Of a stretch of 42,806 bases of DNA, positions 26,151 to 35,170 are shown piece after piece. The translations under genes were made by a program, and so were the position numbers. The stretch is from positions 1 to 42,806 of the forward strand of contig BQJA01000019.1 in assembly GCA_021604405.1 (NCBI GenBank). Reading direction: 5' to 3'. Below the pieces are notes generated by a model, which saw only the letters and a program-made list of their open reading frames with translations, ran no database searches and was not told the origin of the DNA. The stretch is from Nitrosomonas sp. (GTDB lineage Bacteria; Pseudomonadota; Gammaproteobacteria; Burkholderiales; Nitrosomonadaceae). Every line of letters starts with the position of its first letter. Position 1 is the stretch's first letter.

Positions 26151-27599
26151 ATGCAGATCGATAACGTAATTGACTCTGCCTTTGAGCCAATATCCAATGC
26201 CGTTGCGGCAGTAATCTTCTATAGTATTCCCGTCATGGGATTTGATATCAAGATTGTTCTTGTTTGGCTTGTCGTTGCTGCGCTCTTTTTTTCAGTTTAT
26301 TTTGGTTTTATCAATATCCGTTATTTTGGACATGCGATCGATGTGTTGCGTGGCAAGTTCGACAAAGCAAATGAGGTAGGACAGATCAACCGCTTTCAAG
26401 CTTTGATGACTTCGCTGTCAGGAACAGTTGGGTTGGGAAATATTGCTGGTGTTGCTGTGGCAATTTCGGTGGGTGGCCCAGGCGCGGCATTTTGGATGGC
26501 GATAATGGGTTTGTTTGCTATGTCGACCAAATTTACCGAAGTGACGCTGGGCGTGAAATACCGGCAGCACGGTTCCGAGCGCCATCCAGAAGCGGTTTCA
26601 GGCGGACCCATGTATTATTTGCGCAGTGCTTTCGAACGTCATCGTTTTCCGAATCTGGGTAAATTGATGGCTGGATGGTTTGCTGTCTGTTGCGTTGGCG
26701 GTACTATAGGCGCGGGTGGGTTGTTTCAGGCTAATCAGGCGTATCAACAGGCGCTAACCGTTACAGGCGGGGAGGCGGGGTTTTTAGCAGATAAAGGCTG
26801 GCTGTTTGGCCTTTTTATGGCGATTCTGGTGGGACTGGTAATTATTGGCGGTATTCAGTGGATTGCCGCTGTTGCCAGCCGGATTGTGCCGGCGATGGCA
26901 ATCATCTATATTGTTGCCGGTTTGGTAGTGATTGGATTTCACTATGCGGCAATACCTTCCGCCATGCAAACTATTTTTGAAATGGCGCTTTATCCACAGG
27001 CTGGACTCGGTGCAGTGATGGGTGCGTTATTAATGGGGGTGCAACGTGCAACCTTTTCTAATGAAGCGGGCTTAGGTTCGGCGGCAATTGCGCATAGTGC
27101 CGTCAAAACCGATGTGCCCATCAGCCAGGGCATGGTTGGAATGCTCGGACCATTTATTGATACCGTCGTGATATGTATGGTAACGGCTTTAGTTATTGTT
27201 ATTTCAGGCACATATGTCGCAGGAGGTGGGATAGAAGGGGTAGAACTGACATCCCGCGCGTTTGCTTCGGGTATTTCATGGTTTCCTTATGTGCTATCGT
27301 TGACTGTGTTTCTATTTGCTTATTCAACGATGATTTCTTGGTCCTACTATGGGTTAAAATGTGCTACTTATCTTTTTGGCGAACGGGACGTTGTGGAGGG
27401 GCTGTATAAAATTATTTTTTGTGCGTTCATCGTGGTTGGCGCTTCAACGCAATTATCCAATATTATATTGTTTACTGATGCGATGGTCTTCGCCATGGCG
27501 ATCCCCAATATTATCGGGCTTTATATGCTGGCGCCAGAAGTTAAAAATGACTTGAAAATTTATATCCAGCAAATTAAAGCCAGTCAAAACAACGATTGA
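26151..27599 (+). CDS. Alanine/glycine:sodium symporter, AGCS family
   Basis: An inner-membrane carrier of 482 residues with about ten to eleven hydrophobic segments. Family features include GTVGLGNIAGVA with GGPGAAFWM in the first half, SGGPMYYL, and the ATFSNEAGLGSA segment. It imports small amino acids with sodium. The ATG at 26151 follows AGGGAGA at 26134-26140, a slightly long spacing. It stands 46 bases ahead of mlaF but looks functionally unrelated. Confidence 0.93.
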   Translation: MQIDNVIDSAFEPISNAVAAVIFYSIPVMGFDIKIVLVWLVVAALFFSVYFGFINIRYFGHAIDVLRGKFDKANEVGQINRFQALMTSLSGTVGLGNIAGVAVAISVGGPGAAFWMAIMGLFAMSTKFTEVTLGVKYRQHGSERHPEAVSGGPMYYLRSAFERHRFPNLGKLMAGWFAVCCVGGTIGAGGLFQANQAYQQALTVTGGEAGFLADKGWLFGLFMAILVGLVIIGGIQWIAAVASRIVPAMAIIYIVAGLVVIGFHYAAIPSAMQTIFEMALYPQAGLGAVMGALLMGVQRATFSNEAGLGSAAIAHSAVKTDVPISQGMVGMLGPFIDTVVICMVTALVIVISGTYVAGGGIEGVELTSRAFASGISWFPYVLSLTVFLFAYSTMISWSYYGLKCATYLFGERDVVEGLYKIIFCAFIVVGASTQLSNIILFTDAMVFAMAIPNIIGLYMLAPEVKNDLKIYIQQIKASQNND

Positions 27600-27645
27600 T
27601 AATAAAAATATTTTAAGAATCGGCCATCCTTACTTATTAGTTAAT

Positions 27646-28458
27646 ATGCCTTCTGAAAATTTGATTGAGATCAGAGACTTGAGTTTTTCCTATAATGCAC
27701 GCGCTATTCTAAAAGGTATAAACATGACGATGCAGCGCGGCAAAGTGGTTGCTATCATGGGTGGCAGCGGTTCCGGCAAAACCACCCTGCTGCGTCTGAT
27801 TGGCGGAACAGTCAGTCCATTTGCCGGTTATGTTAAATTCGACAATCAAGTGGTACACGAACTCAATCGCAATGCATTATTTAAGCTGCGCCGAAAAATG
27901 GGAATGTTGTTTCAATTTGGCGCATTATTTACGGACTTGTCTGTATTCGATAATGTGGCTTTTCAAATGCGCGAGCACACCGACTTGTCGGAAGCCATGA
28001 TTCGGGATTTAGTGTTGATGAAACTCCATGCCGTTGGCCTGCGTGGCGCACACCAACTAATGCCGGCTGAGTTGTCGGGTGGGATGGCCCGACGAGTGGC
28101 TTTAGCGCGTTCAATTGCACTCGATCCGATGCTTATTATGTTTGATGAACCATTTACCGGACTGGACCCGATTTCGCTCAGTGTTATTGGCAGCCTGATC
28201 CGCCGCTTGACAGATGCCTTAGGGACCACTGCAATTGTGGTCACCCATGACGTACAGGAATCATTGCAGATTGTCGATTATGTCTATTTTATCGCGGATG
28301 GGGTAATCGCTGCGGAAGGCACGCCAAAAGAAGTCCTTGAAACTGTTAAACCTTTTGTTCATCAGTTTGTACATGGCGAGATTGATGGTCCGGTTCCCTT
28401 TCACTATCCAGCTGCGGATTATCAGGCTGATTTGCAACTAGAGGAAAATTTTGTTTAA
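27646..28458 (+). CDS. mlaF: Mla phospholipid transport ATPase MlaF
   Basis: The ATPase of the MlaFEDB complex, which moves phospholipids between the inner membrane and the periplasmic carrier MlaC and keeps the outer membrane asymmetric. 270 residues; Walker A GGSGSGKTT at 39-47, signature LSGGM and Walker B LIMFDEPFTGLD. First gene of mlaFEDCB. It overlaps the mlaE start by eight bases. Confidence 0.95.
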   Translation: MPSENLIEIRDLSFSYNARAILKGINMTMQRGKVVAIMGGSGSGKTTLLRLIGGTVSPFAGYVKFDNQVVHELNRNALFKLRRKMGMLFQFGALFTDLSVFDNVAFQMREHTDLSEAMIRDLVLMKLHAVGLRGAHQLMPAELSGGMARRVALARSIALDPMLIMFDEPFTGLDPISLSVIGSLIRRLTDALGTTAIVVTHDVQESLQIVDYVYFIADGVIAAEGTPKEVLETVKPFVHQFVHGEIDGPVPFHYPAADYQADLQLEENFV

Positions 28459-29248
28459 GTATCTTGTTTCCAGCATTCGACATGTTGGTCACGGTGTCAT
28501 CGACAGTACCTGGCGACTCGGCTATGCCAGCCGTTTCTTTATTCTGGTGCTGCTTAAATCTACCACCAGCCTGCGCCGTTTTGGTCTGGTGATACGTGAG
28601 CTTTATTACACCGGGGTTTTGTCGTTAATTATCATCTTGGTTTCCGGCCTGTTTGTTGGTATGGTGCTTGGCCTGCAAGGATACGAAACGTTGCAGAAAT
28701 TTGGTTCGGAAAGCGCTGTAGGGACTTTAGTGGCATTGTCTTTGGTGCGGGAGCTTGGACCCGTCGTGGCCGCTTTATTGTTTGCCAGCCGCGCGGGATC
28801 TGCCATTACTGCTGAAATTGGTTTGATGAAAGCGACGGAGCAATTATCGGCGATGGGTATGATGGCGGTAGATCCGGTGGCCCGAGTCGTAGCACCGCGT
28901 TTCTGGGCTGGCATTATTTCCATGCCGTTTTTAGCAGCAATGTTTTCAGTAATGGGTGTGTTTGGTGGATATTTGGTTACCGTGGTATTTATTGGTGTCG
29001 ATGAAGGTTCATTTTGGTCTCAAATGCAAAATAATGTCGATTTTAGAATTGATATCGTCAATGGCGTAATAAAAAGTTGTTTTTTTGGTATTGCTGTGGC
29101 GGCAATAGCGGTTTTCGAAGGCTATGATGCGCCACCCACTGCTGAAGGTGTGTCGGGTGCAACGACGCGCACAGTTGTGACGTCATCATTGGCGATTCTT
29201 GGACTGGATTTTATTTTGACCGCTTTCATGTTTAGAGGAATCAATTGA
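28451..29248 (+). CDS. mlaE: Mla phospholipid transport permease MlaE
   Basis: Inner-membrane permease of the Mla complex, 265 residues. It has the MlaE-family core LVRELGPVVAALLFASRAGS and the EIGLMKATEQLSAMGMMAVDP segment. The start is TTG at 28451, with GAGG ten bases before it, inside the end of mlaF. Its stop overlaps the mlaD ATG by one base. Confidence 0.95.
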   Translation: MFKYLVSSIRHVGHGVIDSTWRLGYASRFFILVLLKSTTSLRRFGLVIRELYYTGVLSLIIILVSGLFVGMVLGLQGYETLQKFGSESAVGTLVALSLVRELGPVVAALLFASRAGSAITAEIGLMKATEQLSAMGMMAVDPVARVVAPRFWAGIISMPFLAAMFSVMGVFGGYLVTVVFIGVDEGSFWSQMQNNVDFRIDIVNGVIKSCFFGIAVAAIAVFEGYDAPPTAEGVSGATTRTVVTSSLAILGLDFILTAFMFRGIN

Positions 29249-29721
29249 TGCAACGAACAACGATGGATTTGTGGGTGGGAATGTTTGTGATGTTGGGCAT
29301 AGGCGCACTATTGATACTCAGTTTAAAGGTTGGAAATTTAGGTACATATGGCGCTGGACAAAGTTATGATTTGGTCGGAAATTTTGAAAATATCGGGGGT
29401 CTGAAAGTCAGATCACCCGTAAAAAGTGCGGGTGTCGTGGTGGGGCGGGTGACCGACATTCAGTTTAGCCTTGATACTTATGACGCAATAGTAACCATGC
29501 GTATAAACGGCCAATATACATTTCCAAAAGATACATTTGCCAGTATCCTGACAGCCGGTCTGCTTGGTGAACAATATATCGGTCTGGACGCGGGCGGTGA
29601 CGAGGTAATGTTAAAGGATGGCGATAAGATCATGATGACGAATTCCGCAATTGTACTGGAAGAAATGATCGGCCGTTTTTTGTTTGACAAAGCGGCGGAA
29701 GAGGATGATAAAGGCTTTTAA
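29248..29721 (+). CDS. mlaD: Mla substrate-binding MCE protein MlaD
   Basis: An inner-membrane-anchored MCE protein that forms a hexameric ring on MlaE in the periplasm. 157 residues: one membrane helix (about 8-25) and then one MCE domain (about 40-120, with GGLKVRSPVKSAGVVVGRV and SILTAGLLGEQYIGL). AGAGG precedes the ATG at 29248. A TTG at 29245 would add only one residue. Confidence 0.94.
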   Translation: MQRTTMDLWVGMFVMLGIGALLILSLKVGNLGTYGAGQSYDLVGNFENIGGLKVRSPVKSAGVVVGRVTDIQFSLDTYDAIVTMRINGQYTFPKDTFASILTAGLLGEQYIGLDAGGDEVMLKDGDKIMMTNSAIVLEEMIGRFLFDKAAEEDDKGF

Positions 29722-29814
29722 TTGGTTAACGGACATTGGTTTTGATTTAGGAAAAATAATAAAATAATCAGTGCGAACATATTGCATAATTGCGGAAAAT
29801 TTGGTGAGGAAACT

Positions 29815-30441
29815 ATGAAAAAATTATTTGGGGTATTTACGTTATTTACAGCATTGTTTTTTGCTTTCCCGGCTTGGACAATGGCCATTCCCCCGGATAA
29901 ACTTGTGAATCAAACAGTGCAGGAAGTGATCGAAATTGTTCGTCAGGATGAAGACATCAAAGAGGGAAATAATAGCCAAAAAATTCTCGACTTGGTCGAG
30001 AATAAAATACTTCCGCATTTTAACTTTGTGCGCATGACCCGGCTGGCGATGGGCAAAAACTGGCGCAAAGCAAATGCTGAGCAGCAGGATGTGATCGTTG
30101 ACGAATTTCGGGATCTGTTAGTGCGTACTTACTCGAATACCCTGTCAAAATACCAGAATGAAAGAATTATTGTCAGTCCTTTAAAAACGCTAAGCGATAA
30201 TAATGAAGCCACTGTGAATACTGAAGTCATTCAAGGAAGGGGAAAGCGGCCCGTCCCGATTGATTACAATATGGAGAAAACAGCGGATGGCTGGAAAGTA
30301 TATGATGTAATTGTATCTGGCGTGAGTCTGGTCATGAATTATCGTAGTTCATTCAATAACCAGATTAGTAAGGATGGCGTCGATGGGTTGATTAAAACGC
30401 TGGTAGAAAAGAATCAGGCCTTGGAAGAAAAATATAAATAA
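29815..30441 (+). CDS. mlaC: Periplasmic phospholipid carrier MlaC
   Basis: A soluble periplasmic lipid carrier, 208 residues, with a signal peptide ending at WTMA (about residue 22). The mature part fits the Ttg2D/MlaC family (LPHFNFVRMTRLAMGKNWRKA, VYDVIVSGVSLVMNYR). GTGAGGA precedes the ATG at 29815; a start at 29782 would spoil the signal peptide. The outer-membrane partner gene mlaA is not between mlaD and mlaC, nor elsewhere in the window. Confidence 0.93.
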   Translation: MKKLFGVFTLFTALFFAFPAWTMAIPPDKLVNQTVQEVIEIVRQDEDIKEGNNSQKILDLVENKILPHFNFVRMTRLAMGKNWRKANAEQQDVIVDEFRDLLVRTYSNTLSKYQNERIIVSPLKTLSDNNEATVNTEVIQGRGKRPVPIDYNMEKTADGWKVYDVIVSGVSLVMNYRSSFNNQISKDGVDGLIKTLVEKNQALEEKYK

Positions 30442-30636
30442 TTTTTGCGACTATTCAGCTTGCTACTTAAATTTGCCATTTCGGTATTAAAAATGATCAC
30501 TTACATGTGTCAATTCACATTTTGTGCCTTGCGCTGAGGAATTCGTGGGGTAATCTGAACAGTTACTGCGATACATTGAATAATTAGTAATTTTTCATTC
30601 TGGATAAAGATAAGCATTCGCTGGTTTTCGAAATTC

Positions 30637-30960
30637 ATGCATCCAATTGTTAGCAAAACGGTAAGACGAGAGGGCGGTAAAATCAGTGTCGAGGGATCCA
30701 TAACCATTGACAATGTTGTTGCCATAACACAGCACGGTGTTACACTTTTCGAGGAAAATTCGTTGGATATTGATCTGGCAAACGTTGCCGAAGTAGATTC
30801 GTCGATTGTCAGTATGTTATTGGAATGGTTACGTGAAGCGAAGCGAAAAAATATTCGGTTGCGTTTTATTAATATCCCGGAAAGTGTAACAAGCCTTATG
30901 CAACTGTATGGTGTTTCAGATTTCTTTTTCACAAAATCCGACGACCAGCCAGCCCGTTAA
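30637..30960 (+). CDS. mlaB: STAS-domain protein MlaB
   Basis: A small cytoplasmic STAS protein that binds MlaF and is needed for the complex. 107 residues; the domain shows DIDLANVAEVDSSIVSMLLEW, with the usual D-S/T motif. A 195-base gap separates it from mlaC, longer than the other gaps in this operon, and I see nothing in the gap except AT-rich sequence. Confidence 0.85.
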   Translation: MHPIVSKTVRREGGKISVEGSITIDNVVAITQHGVTLFEENSLDIDLANVAEVDSSIVSMLLEWLREAKRKNIRLRFINIPESVTSLMQLYGVSDFFFTKSDDQPAR

Positions 30961-31027
30961 AAGTTACGTTGTTTTTCATTCATCGCCAGAAGTTTGTATA
31001 TAAACTGCCTTTTTATGCGACTGTTTA

Positions 31028-31942
31028 ATGACTCAAGCAATTAAAGTCAGGAAGCTATGCAAATACTATGGCAATGTGCGCGCGTTGGCCGATATCGATC
31101 TTGACATTGATCAAGGGGAATTTTTTGCTTTACTCGGCCCCAATGGTGCTGGCAAAACAACGCTGATAAGCATCATTGCCGGATTGTCACATGCCAGCAG
31201 CGGTTTTGTGAGTGTGATGGGGCATGACGTGACAACGCAATATCAAGATGCGCGGCGAATGTTGGGCGTGGTGCCCCAGGAGTTGGTATTTGATCCATTT
31301 TTTACTGTTCGCGAAACGCTGAGGATTCAATCCGGTTATTACGGGATTCGGCATAATGATGATTGGATTGATGAAATAATTCATCATTTGGATCTATCCG
31401 ATAAAGCCCAGACAAATATGCGCGCGTTATCTGGCGGGATGAAACGGCGTGTTTTAGTGGCACAAGCGCTGGTCCACAAGCCGCCTGTGATAATTTTGGA
31501 TGAGCCGACAGCCGGTGTGGATGTGGCATTACGCCAGGCACTCTGGCGTTTTATCAGGCGGTTAAACCGCAATGGCCATACGATTATTCTTACCACACAT
31601 TATCTAGAAGAGGCTGAGCTTTTGTGTAATCGGGTTGCGATGCTAAAACAAGGCAGTATCGTGACGCTGGACAGTATACAAAATCTTATCAGTGATTGTA
31701 CCCATCAATCGTTACGTTTGCGATTGTCATCGGCTACGCTTCCCGCAGAATTGCATGAACAGCTCATTAGCTATTCAGATGGTTATCATCTTTTAAGAAT
31801 TAATAGTTTTTTTGAAATAGCGGCAGTCCTCAACAAATTGCGGGATTCGGGGTTGCAGGTTTTGGAAATGAAAATAATACAATCTGATTTGGAAGAAGTC
31901 TTTGTGAATATTATGCAACATGATGAAGCAGGGTCGATATGA
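31028..31942 (+). CDS. ABC-2 type exporter ATP-binding protein (YadG/NodI-like)
   Basis: 304 residues, with Walker A GPNGAGKTT at 37-45, signature ALSGGMKRR, Walker B VIILDEPTAGVD and H-loop TTHYLEEAE. The C-terminal 75 residues are a typical extra domain of this group. It is fused by ATGA overlap to the permease gene. The pair often follows mlaFEDCB in betaproteobacteria, but its substrate is not established. Confidence 0.92.
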   Translation: MTQAIKVRKLCKYYGNVRALADIDLDIDQGEFFALLGPNGAGKTTLISIIAGLSHASSGFVSVMGHDVTTQYQDARRMLGVVPQELVFDPFFTVRETLRIQSGYYGIRHNDDWIDEIIHHLDLSDKAQTNMRALSGGMKRRVLVAQALVHKPPVIILDEPTAGVDVALRQALWRFIRRLNRNGHTIILTTHYLEEAELLCNRVAMLKQGSIVTLDSIQNLISDCTHQSLRLRLSSATLPAELHEQLISYSDGYHLLRINSFFEIAAVLNKLRDSGLQVLEMKIIQSDLEEVFVNIMQHDEAGSI

Positions 31943-32694
31943 CGGGTTTTGTGACTTTACTCCAAAAAGAATTGCTGCGGTTTTTCAAGGTAAGCCTGCA
32001 AACAATTTTGGCACCGATCGTTGCTACACTCCTTTATCTCTTGATTTTCTTCCATGTGTTAAGTGCGCATGTGGAGGTTTATCCAGATATTGCCTACACA
32101 CAATTTCTGATTCCTGGGCTGATCATGATGGCGATTGTGCAGAACGCTTTCGCAAATTCATCTTCCAGTCTCATTCAGTCAAAAATGAGCGGTAATATTG
32201 TATTTGTTTTGTTATCCCCATTATCCTATCAAGAAATATTTTTTGCCTATATTCTGGCATCGGTCGTGCGCGGATTAGTTGTCGGAACTGGTGTTTTATT
32301 AATCACGCTATTTTTTTTCGAGATTCCGTTACATTATCCGCAATGGGCGATATTGTTTGCAGTAATCGGCAGTTCGATGCTCGGTGCGCTGGGTTTGCTG
32401 GCTGGAATTAGTGCGGAAAAAGTTGATCAGATGGCCGCATTCCAGAACTTTATTATTCTGCCGCTGACCCTTCTGTCTGGCGTGTTTTATACAGTGCAAT
32501 CCTTACCTGCTATTTGGCAGCATTTTTCCCAGCTTAACCCTTTCTTTTATGTCATTGATGGTTTTCGCTACGGTTTTTTGGGTGTTTCTGAAGTTTCACC
32601 TTATACAAGTCTTTTTGTCGTCACAATATGTTTTTTGTTGATTGCATTGATAACCATTCAGGTACTTAAAACCGGGTATAAGCTGCGAAACTAA
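31939..32694 (+). CDS. ABC-2 type exporter permease (YadH/NodJ-like)
   Basis: An inner-membrane protein of 251 residues with six hydrophobic segments and the ABC-2 signature around LPLTLLSGVFYTVQSLP then NPFFYVIDGFRYGFLG. It starts inside the ATPase gene (ATGA). Together they form a half-size exporter; the substrate is unknown. Confidence 0.92.
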   Translation: MTGFVTLLQKELLRFFKVSLQTILAPIVATLLYLLIFFHVLSAHVEVYPDIAYTQFLIPGLIMMAIVQNAFANSSSSLIQSKMSGNIVFVLLSPLSYQEIFFAYILASVVRGLVVGTGVLLITLFFFEIPLHYPQWAILFAVIGSSMLGALGLLAGISAEKVDQMAAFQNFIILPLTLLSGVFYTVQSLPAIWQHFSQLNPFFYVIDGFRYGFLGVSEVSPYTSLFVVTICFLLIALITIQVLKTGYKLRN

Positions 32695-32878
32695 TTGAGA
32701 AACATTTGGCCATATAGGATAGGATGGTTTCAGTTATTATTGTTTTGACCAAAAAGAATAAATGCAGCCGCTTTGGTTAAATGCGGTATATTCATACAAA
32801 ACGATTTCTTACATAGATTGCCAGCCGTATCGTTGCAATTGACATTTGATTAACATTCTCTGTTAGAAGGAGGTTTAA

Positions 32879-33130
32879 ATGATTACATCTGAGAATATAA
32901 AAAGTTATATAGAAGGATCATTACCATGTGAATTAGTTGAGGTTGAAGGGGATGATGGTCATCACTTCAGCGCCGTCATTGTGAGTCATGAATTCAGGGG
33001 GAAAAATAAGATCCAGCAACATCAGCTTGTATATAAAGCGCTTGGCGATCGAATGAGACAAGAAATTCACGCGTTATCCATGAAAACATTAACCCCTGAA
33101 CAGTGGACAGAAAGCAACATGGGAAGTTAA
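32879..33130 (+). CDS. BolA/IbaG family protein
   Basis: An 83-residue protein with the BolA fold; the conserved GDDGHHFSAVIVS and F-x-G-K-x-x-x-Q-x-H-x-x-V-Y-x-A-L segment is clear (FRGKNKIQQHQLVYKAL). BolA proteins work with monothiol glutaredoxins in iron-sulfur handling; IbaG is the version linked to mla genes. A very strong AAGGAGGT (32867-32874) sets the start. In many relatives murA follows, but not here. Confidence 0.92.
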   Translation: MITSENIKSYIEGSLPCELVEVEGDDGHHFSAVIVSHEFRGKNKIQQHQLVYKALGDRMRQEIHALSMKTLTPEQWTESNMGS

Positions 33131-33450
33131 TGCTGCGATAGATTAAACGCTACTGCTTTCGGTTTCTGACACCTGAATTTTGCAGTCTCCCGTTAAAATA
33201 GGGGTAAATTTCATTTGTTTTAGATATGTAAGCGGCCGTCATTTGCTGCAAAAGCTGCCTGTAGATTGTCTGGCTTATGTTTATTCAAAGTATATCCAGC
33301 CTGGTACGCAGGACTAATTAGATTTCAGCGTTCTGTTACCGGGCTGTTATTGTACTGCTGTCCATACCATTCAAGAGGCGATCCCCTTATGATATGAAAA
33401 TCAGGATTCGTTATAATAACCGTTTAGATTATTAAATTCAGGGTGTTTTC
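33131..33450. other. 320-base gap between the BolA and DjlA genes
   Basis: No gene seen. It is where murA and his genes commonly follow in related genomes, so it may mark a rearrangement point. No clear repeat or terminator with a T-run. Confidence 0.45.
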
Positions 33451-34227
33451 TTGTATAAAATAATTGGCGTCATTATTGGCTTTTATGTCCTGGGCATAAT
33501 TGGCGCATTTCTTGGCTTTTTTCTGGGCAGTTTTCTCGACCGCTTCAAAGCCTACGGCGCTGCTGGCGTCAATCCACTGAGTGCCGGTCATCGGCAAACG
33601 GTCTTTCTTGAGACTGTGTTCGTTCTCATGGGCAAACTGGCAAAAGTGGACGGCCGTATTTCTGAAGTTGAAATTTCACATGTCGAACAATTTATGAGCA
33701 AGTTAGGCATGTCACCCGAACATCGTTTGCAGGCTATTGGACTTTTTAAACAGGGCGCATCACCGGATTTTAATATAACGTCCAAGCTGGACGAATTTAA
33801 GTTAGTCTGTGGACATACCCATAGTCTTAAGCAGATGTTGCTGGTGTATCTCATCATAATGGGATTATCGGATGGGCAGTTAAATTCAGCTGAAAAAAAT
33901 CTGATAAAAAATATTGCATTTCAACTCGGTTATAGCCAGTCTGCATTCAGACAATTACTGGATATGGTCACGAATCAAACGCACTTTGCAGGCGGTCAAA
34001 CAAACTCTGCCCATGCACTGGATGATGCTTATAAAGCATTAGGCGTTACTAAGGATAGCACTGATCAACAAATCAAACGTGCGTACCGCAAACTGATGAG
34101 CCAGTACCACCCCGATAAATTAATGGGGCAGGGTGTGCCGGATGATATGATTAAAATTGCCACCGAGCAGGCTAAAGAAGTGCAGACTGCCTATGATTTA
34201 ATTAAGAAATCGCGTGGTCAATCTTGA
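33451..34227 (+). CDS. djlA: DjlA-like membrane-anchored DnaJ co-chaperone
   Basis: 258 residues: an N-terminal glycine-rich membrane helix (about 4-28), a TerB-like helical middle (about 50-175, with AKVDGRISEVE) and a C-terminal J domain (about 192-256) with the HPDK motif (SQYHPDKLMG). It should stimulate DnaK ATPase near the inner membrane. The start is TTG at 33451 without a strong ribosome-binding site; no ATG exists nearby in frame. Confidence 0.9.
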   Translation: MYKIIGVIIGFYVLGIIGAFLGFFLGSFLDRFKAYGAAGVNPLSAGHRQTVFLETVFVLMGKLAKVDGRISEVEISHVEQFMSKLGMSPEHRLQAIGLFKQGASPDFNITSKLDEFKLVCGHTHSLKQMLLVYLIIMGLSDGQLNSAEKNLIKNIAFQLGYSQSAFRQLLDMVTNQTHFAGGQTNSAHALDDAYKALGVTKDSTDQQIKRAYRKLMSQYHPDKLMGQGVPDDMIKIATEQAKEVQTAYDLIKKSRGQS

Positions 34228-34261
34228 CATACTGTTATTGAATTACCCAGCATGTAATATT

Positions 34262-34861
34262 ATGAAACCGCTCCTTTATACATTCCGCCGTTGTCCTTAC
34301 GCAATTCGTGCCAGATTGGCAATTAGCGTCAGCGGCGTCGAGGTAGATAGGTGTGAAGTCGATTTACGGAACAAACCTGAAGCATTACTTGATAGCTCTC
34401 CGAAAGGAACGGTACCAGTACTGCAATTTTCAGACGGCAGTGTTATCGAAGAAAGTCTGGATATTATGCAATGGGCGCTCGCCATTAATGATCCTGAAGA
34501 ATGGCTGGGCGGTGGCGATGGTCCTTCTGCTGAAACGCTTGCCTTGATTTGTCAGAACGACGGACCGTTCAAGGCAGCGCTTGATCGGTACAAATATGCC
34601 GTGCGTTTTCCGGAGCATCCTGCCGAGACTTATCGTAAACAGGCGGCGGATTTTTTATCAGAATTAAATACGCGCATCAGTGCTCAAGGCTATTTGGTGC
34701 GCAACCGGCCTGACTTGGCGGACTTGGCTATATTTCCTTTCATCCGTCAATTTGCCAATGTGGATAAGCGCTGGTTTTATCAATCGAAGTATCAGCATCT
34801 CAACAGATGGTTGGATACTTTTCTGGCTTCTGCATTGTTTAATGCTGTCATGCAGAAGTAG
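34262..34861 (+). CDS. Glutathione S-transferase-like protein
   Basis: 199 residues from the ATG at 34262. The N-terminal thioredoxin-like domain opens LYTFRRCPYAIRARLA with a CPYA motif, then KGTVPVLQF and the glutathione-binding VIEESLDIMQW. The C-terminal helical domain is about 85-195. A longer frame from 34214 overlaps djlA and adds atypical residues. The CPYA motif resembles the Grx2/omega-type group, so thiol-transfer activity is likelier than detoxification. Exact role unknown. Confidence 0.88.
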   Translation: MKPLLYTFRRCPYAIRARLAISVSGVEVDRCEVDLRNKPEALLDSSPKGTVPVLQFSDGSVIEESLDIMQWALAINDPEEWLGGGDGPSAETLALICQNDGPFKAALDRYKYAVRFPEHPAETYRKQAADFLSELNTRISAQGYLVRNRPDLADLAIFPFIRQFANVDKRWFYQSKYQHLNRWLDTFLASALFNAVMQK

Positions 34862-35170
34862 TTCTGTTACGTGTTTTATTGCCGATTCAGTGTTACAGAG
34901 TAAGCGTTTCTGGATTGGCATAAAGCACGACTTTTATTGTCTCTATCATTCGTTACAATTGAAACTTACCGCATGTTATTGCCAGAATAAAATACTTGCA
35001 GGCGATAATTCCATTGAGAAATACCATATAAGTACATTGTATTTTCCATGTTTTTCAATCGTGATCGCTGGTGCCGTCCTGTCCAGTTAAGAAATACGTA
35101 TATAACGTATTTTGTATGCCATGCACTGGACTAATTGCACATTCAATTACACCGTTCATTCACCTTGTCA
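34862..35170. other. 309-base gap before hrpA
   Basis: No supported gene. AT-rich; presumably holds the hrpA promoter. An in-frame TTG at 35135 could extend HrpA by 12 residues. Confidence 0.45.

Noticed and set aside
25922-26164. 80-codon open frame before the alanine symporter, with a hydrophobic start
   Set aside because: Overlaps the symporter start, an opposing open frame covers the same bases, and there is no recognisable family.
30510-30932. 140-codon minus-strand frame over mlaB
   Set aside because: It is the reverse shadow of the well-supported MlaB STAS domain.
32839-32874. Sigma-70 promoter with TTGACA for the BolA gene
   Set aside because: The -35 match is perfect, but no acceptable -10 lies 16-18 bases downstream.
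33170-33220. Possible insertion-sequence end in the BolA-DjlA gap
   Set aside because: The sequence has a vaguely IS-like look, but I find no matching inverted end, target duplication or transposase fragment.
34680-35090. 136-codon plus-strand frame over the end of the GST-like gene
   Set aside because: Shifted frame of a recognised gene; Cys- and Trp-rich composition is that of an out-of-frame reading.
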